A DNA stretch of 51,146 nt from positions 1 through 51,146 of the forward strand of contig JAIQES010000031.1 in assembly GCA_020073705.1 (NCBI GenBank), in the 5' to 3' direction. Shown here piece after piece: positions 50,244-51,146 of this stretch (position 1 is the stretch's first letter; each line of letters opens with the position of its first letter). Source of the DNA: Terriglobia bacterium (GTDB lineage: Bacteria > Acidobacteriota > Terriglobia > Acidiferrales > UBA7541). The position numbers and the translations under genes are program-made. Under the pieces are notes generated by a model. It ran no database searches. It saw only the letters and a list, made by a program, of their open reading frames with translations, and had not been told where the DNA came from.

Positions 50244-51146
50244 CTTTTCTTTCAGTTACTGCAGCTAAAAACTGACCGCTATCTCCTGAAGAAACAAGAG
50301 TAGTCGCGGTGGAAGGGATATTTTCAATAACCCAATTCATTAATGACATGTCATTCTGGTTTAGAGTCTCGTAGGTGTGTAGAGTAGTTTTAGCTTGGTC
50401 ATAAACACCTTGCTGTTCTTTAATTATTGGAATACTCAATAGAGCGAAATTAAATAGTAGTAAAATCAGTAACACAAAAGTGAATATTGTATTTTTATTT
50501 AGTTTTCGTAGTTTCGTCAAGTTACTGCTAATACCAAATAACCGTTTAATTCCCAAGTATGACAAGTAAACAAAGAAAAAGACAACCACTGCCGTCAGAA
50601 TTGTTCCAAAAATAAAAATATGTTGCAACACTCTCTCAGGATTTATAAAAGTTAGAAGAATATTAATCGGTAAATAAAGCGTTAGTGTTAGATAACTCAT
50701 TATTAAAAGCATAAAAAAATAAATTAAAAACAAGCTAGTGGCAAGTTGTTTTGAGGAAAAAATTTGGCCTAGCCTTTGAGATACTTGTGGGATAAACAAC
50801 ACAACGAGTATGATGAGTGAGAAAGGCGCTAATGCCAGCAATTTCCCAAATCCTGAAAAAAAAGCTTACAGCGAAGGAATATCCACTAACCAATTGAACC
50901 CGATAAACGATTTCACCGTGTCTGCCGAGATTACTGACCCAGAACCTAAATTGCTAAATTGGATACCTGCAATACGATTTGCATAAATATAGTAGAAGTA
51001 AGGAATGCATAGTGTTATTGGGATTAAAAAGCCACCTATAATAAGCATATTTTTTTGGGTGATTAAAGGGGGCGAAATATTATTTTTAGTAGTACGAATT
51101 TTTGCTAGAAGAATTGTACTTAGAATTAGTAAAAACCATATTAACA
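50244..51146 (-). CDS. AT-rich polytopic membrane protein, partial, with in-frame TAA
   Basis: A single minus-strand frame runs from the window edge with ~7-8 hydrophobic segments (LIIGGFLIPITLCIPYFYYIY, FSLIILVVLFIPQV, FIFGTILTAVVVFFFVYLSYLG, TIFTFVLLILLLFNFALLS) and a C-terminal part WVIENIPSTATTLVSSGDSG, a pattern seen in GT39/oligosaccharyltransferase-like membrane proteins. A TAA at 50866-50868 interrupts it next to an eight-base T run (minus strand), where a Tyr-like codon would be expected. At ~50244 it breaks into the GC-rich FecR fragment. Codon use is strongly AT-biased unlike everything before it. Its place here is probably an assembly or contig-end artefact. Confidence 0.55.

Noticed and set aside
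1-51146. CRISPR arrays
   Set aside because: No series of short direct repeats with unique spacers and no cas genes were seen; the only regular repeat is the coding 102-bp series in mlaD.

Overview
The window looks like a chromosomal contig of an Acidobacteriota bacterium (inference). It is GC-rich and full of Tat- or Sec-exported enzymes. It also carries multihaem cytochromes, an Abhydrolase_10-type hydrolase, an IS110 relic, soxCD without the other sox genes, and an MlaEFD-type lipid transport operon. No rRNA or taxonomic marker is present, so the assignment rests on gene content. The last ~900 bases are strongly AT-rich and probably belong to another genome.

Layout. 1-8.9 kb (+): three tandem Tat-exported FAD oxidoreductases, a pentahaem cytochrome c, a double SnoaL/DUF4440-like protein and a large exported alpha/beta hydrolase, arranged like one operon for oxidation outside the cytoplasm. 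9.1-11.3 kb (-): soxC and soxD, separated by the decayed 3' end of a second soxC. 11.7-16.9 kb: exported MmgE/PrpD-like protein, SMP-30/gluconolactonase-like protein, IS110 fragment, an 84-aa protein and a Tat-exported amidohydrolase. 17.1-22.7 kb (-): a complete heavy-metal RND efflux operon (outer-membrane factor, adaptor, pump). 23.2-23.65 kb: tyrosine-recombinase C-terminal relic beside tRNA-His.

24-44 kb is more ordinary chromosome. It holds a DRE-TIM acyl-CoA condensing enzyme with two MFS transporters, a MerR-TPR protein, and a NarL-type two-component pair with a PilZ-like protein. It continues with a MacB-type ABC exporter, recQ, the fmt-def-aroC housekeeping group, an MlaE/MlaF/MlaD operon whose MlaD carries five exact 34-residue repeats, and an LplT-like MFS protein.

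44.2-47.07 kb is the most interesting part. tRNA-Leu(CAA) is followed by a low-GC two-gene island closed by a 24/25 copy of the tRNA 3' end. The island encodes a Ser/Thr kinase-like protein with an unusual insert and a C-terminal zinc ribbon, and a small protein with a HEPN-type RNxxxH motif. This looks like compact tRNA-targeted cargo and a candidate antiphage kinase-HEPN system; function is inference.

47.1-50.0 kb holds a hairpin MITE-like repeat, an FGE-fold protein lacking the catalytic cysteines, a tetrahaem membrane cytochrome coupled to a small membrane protein, and an exported glycine-zipper protein. From ~50.05 kb the sequence becomes a mosaic (repeat fragment, FecR-like fragment, AT-rich membrane protein) and is probably a chimeric contig end.
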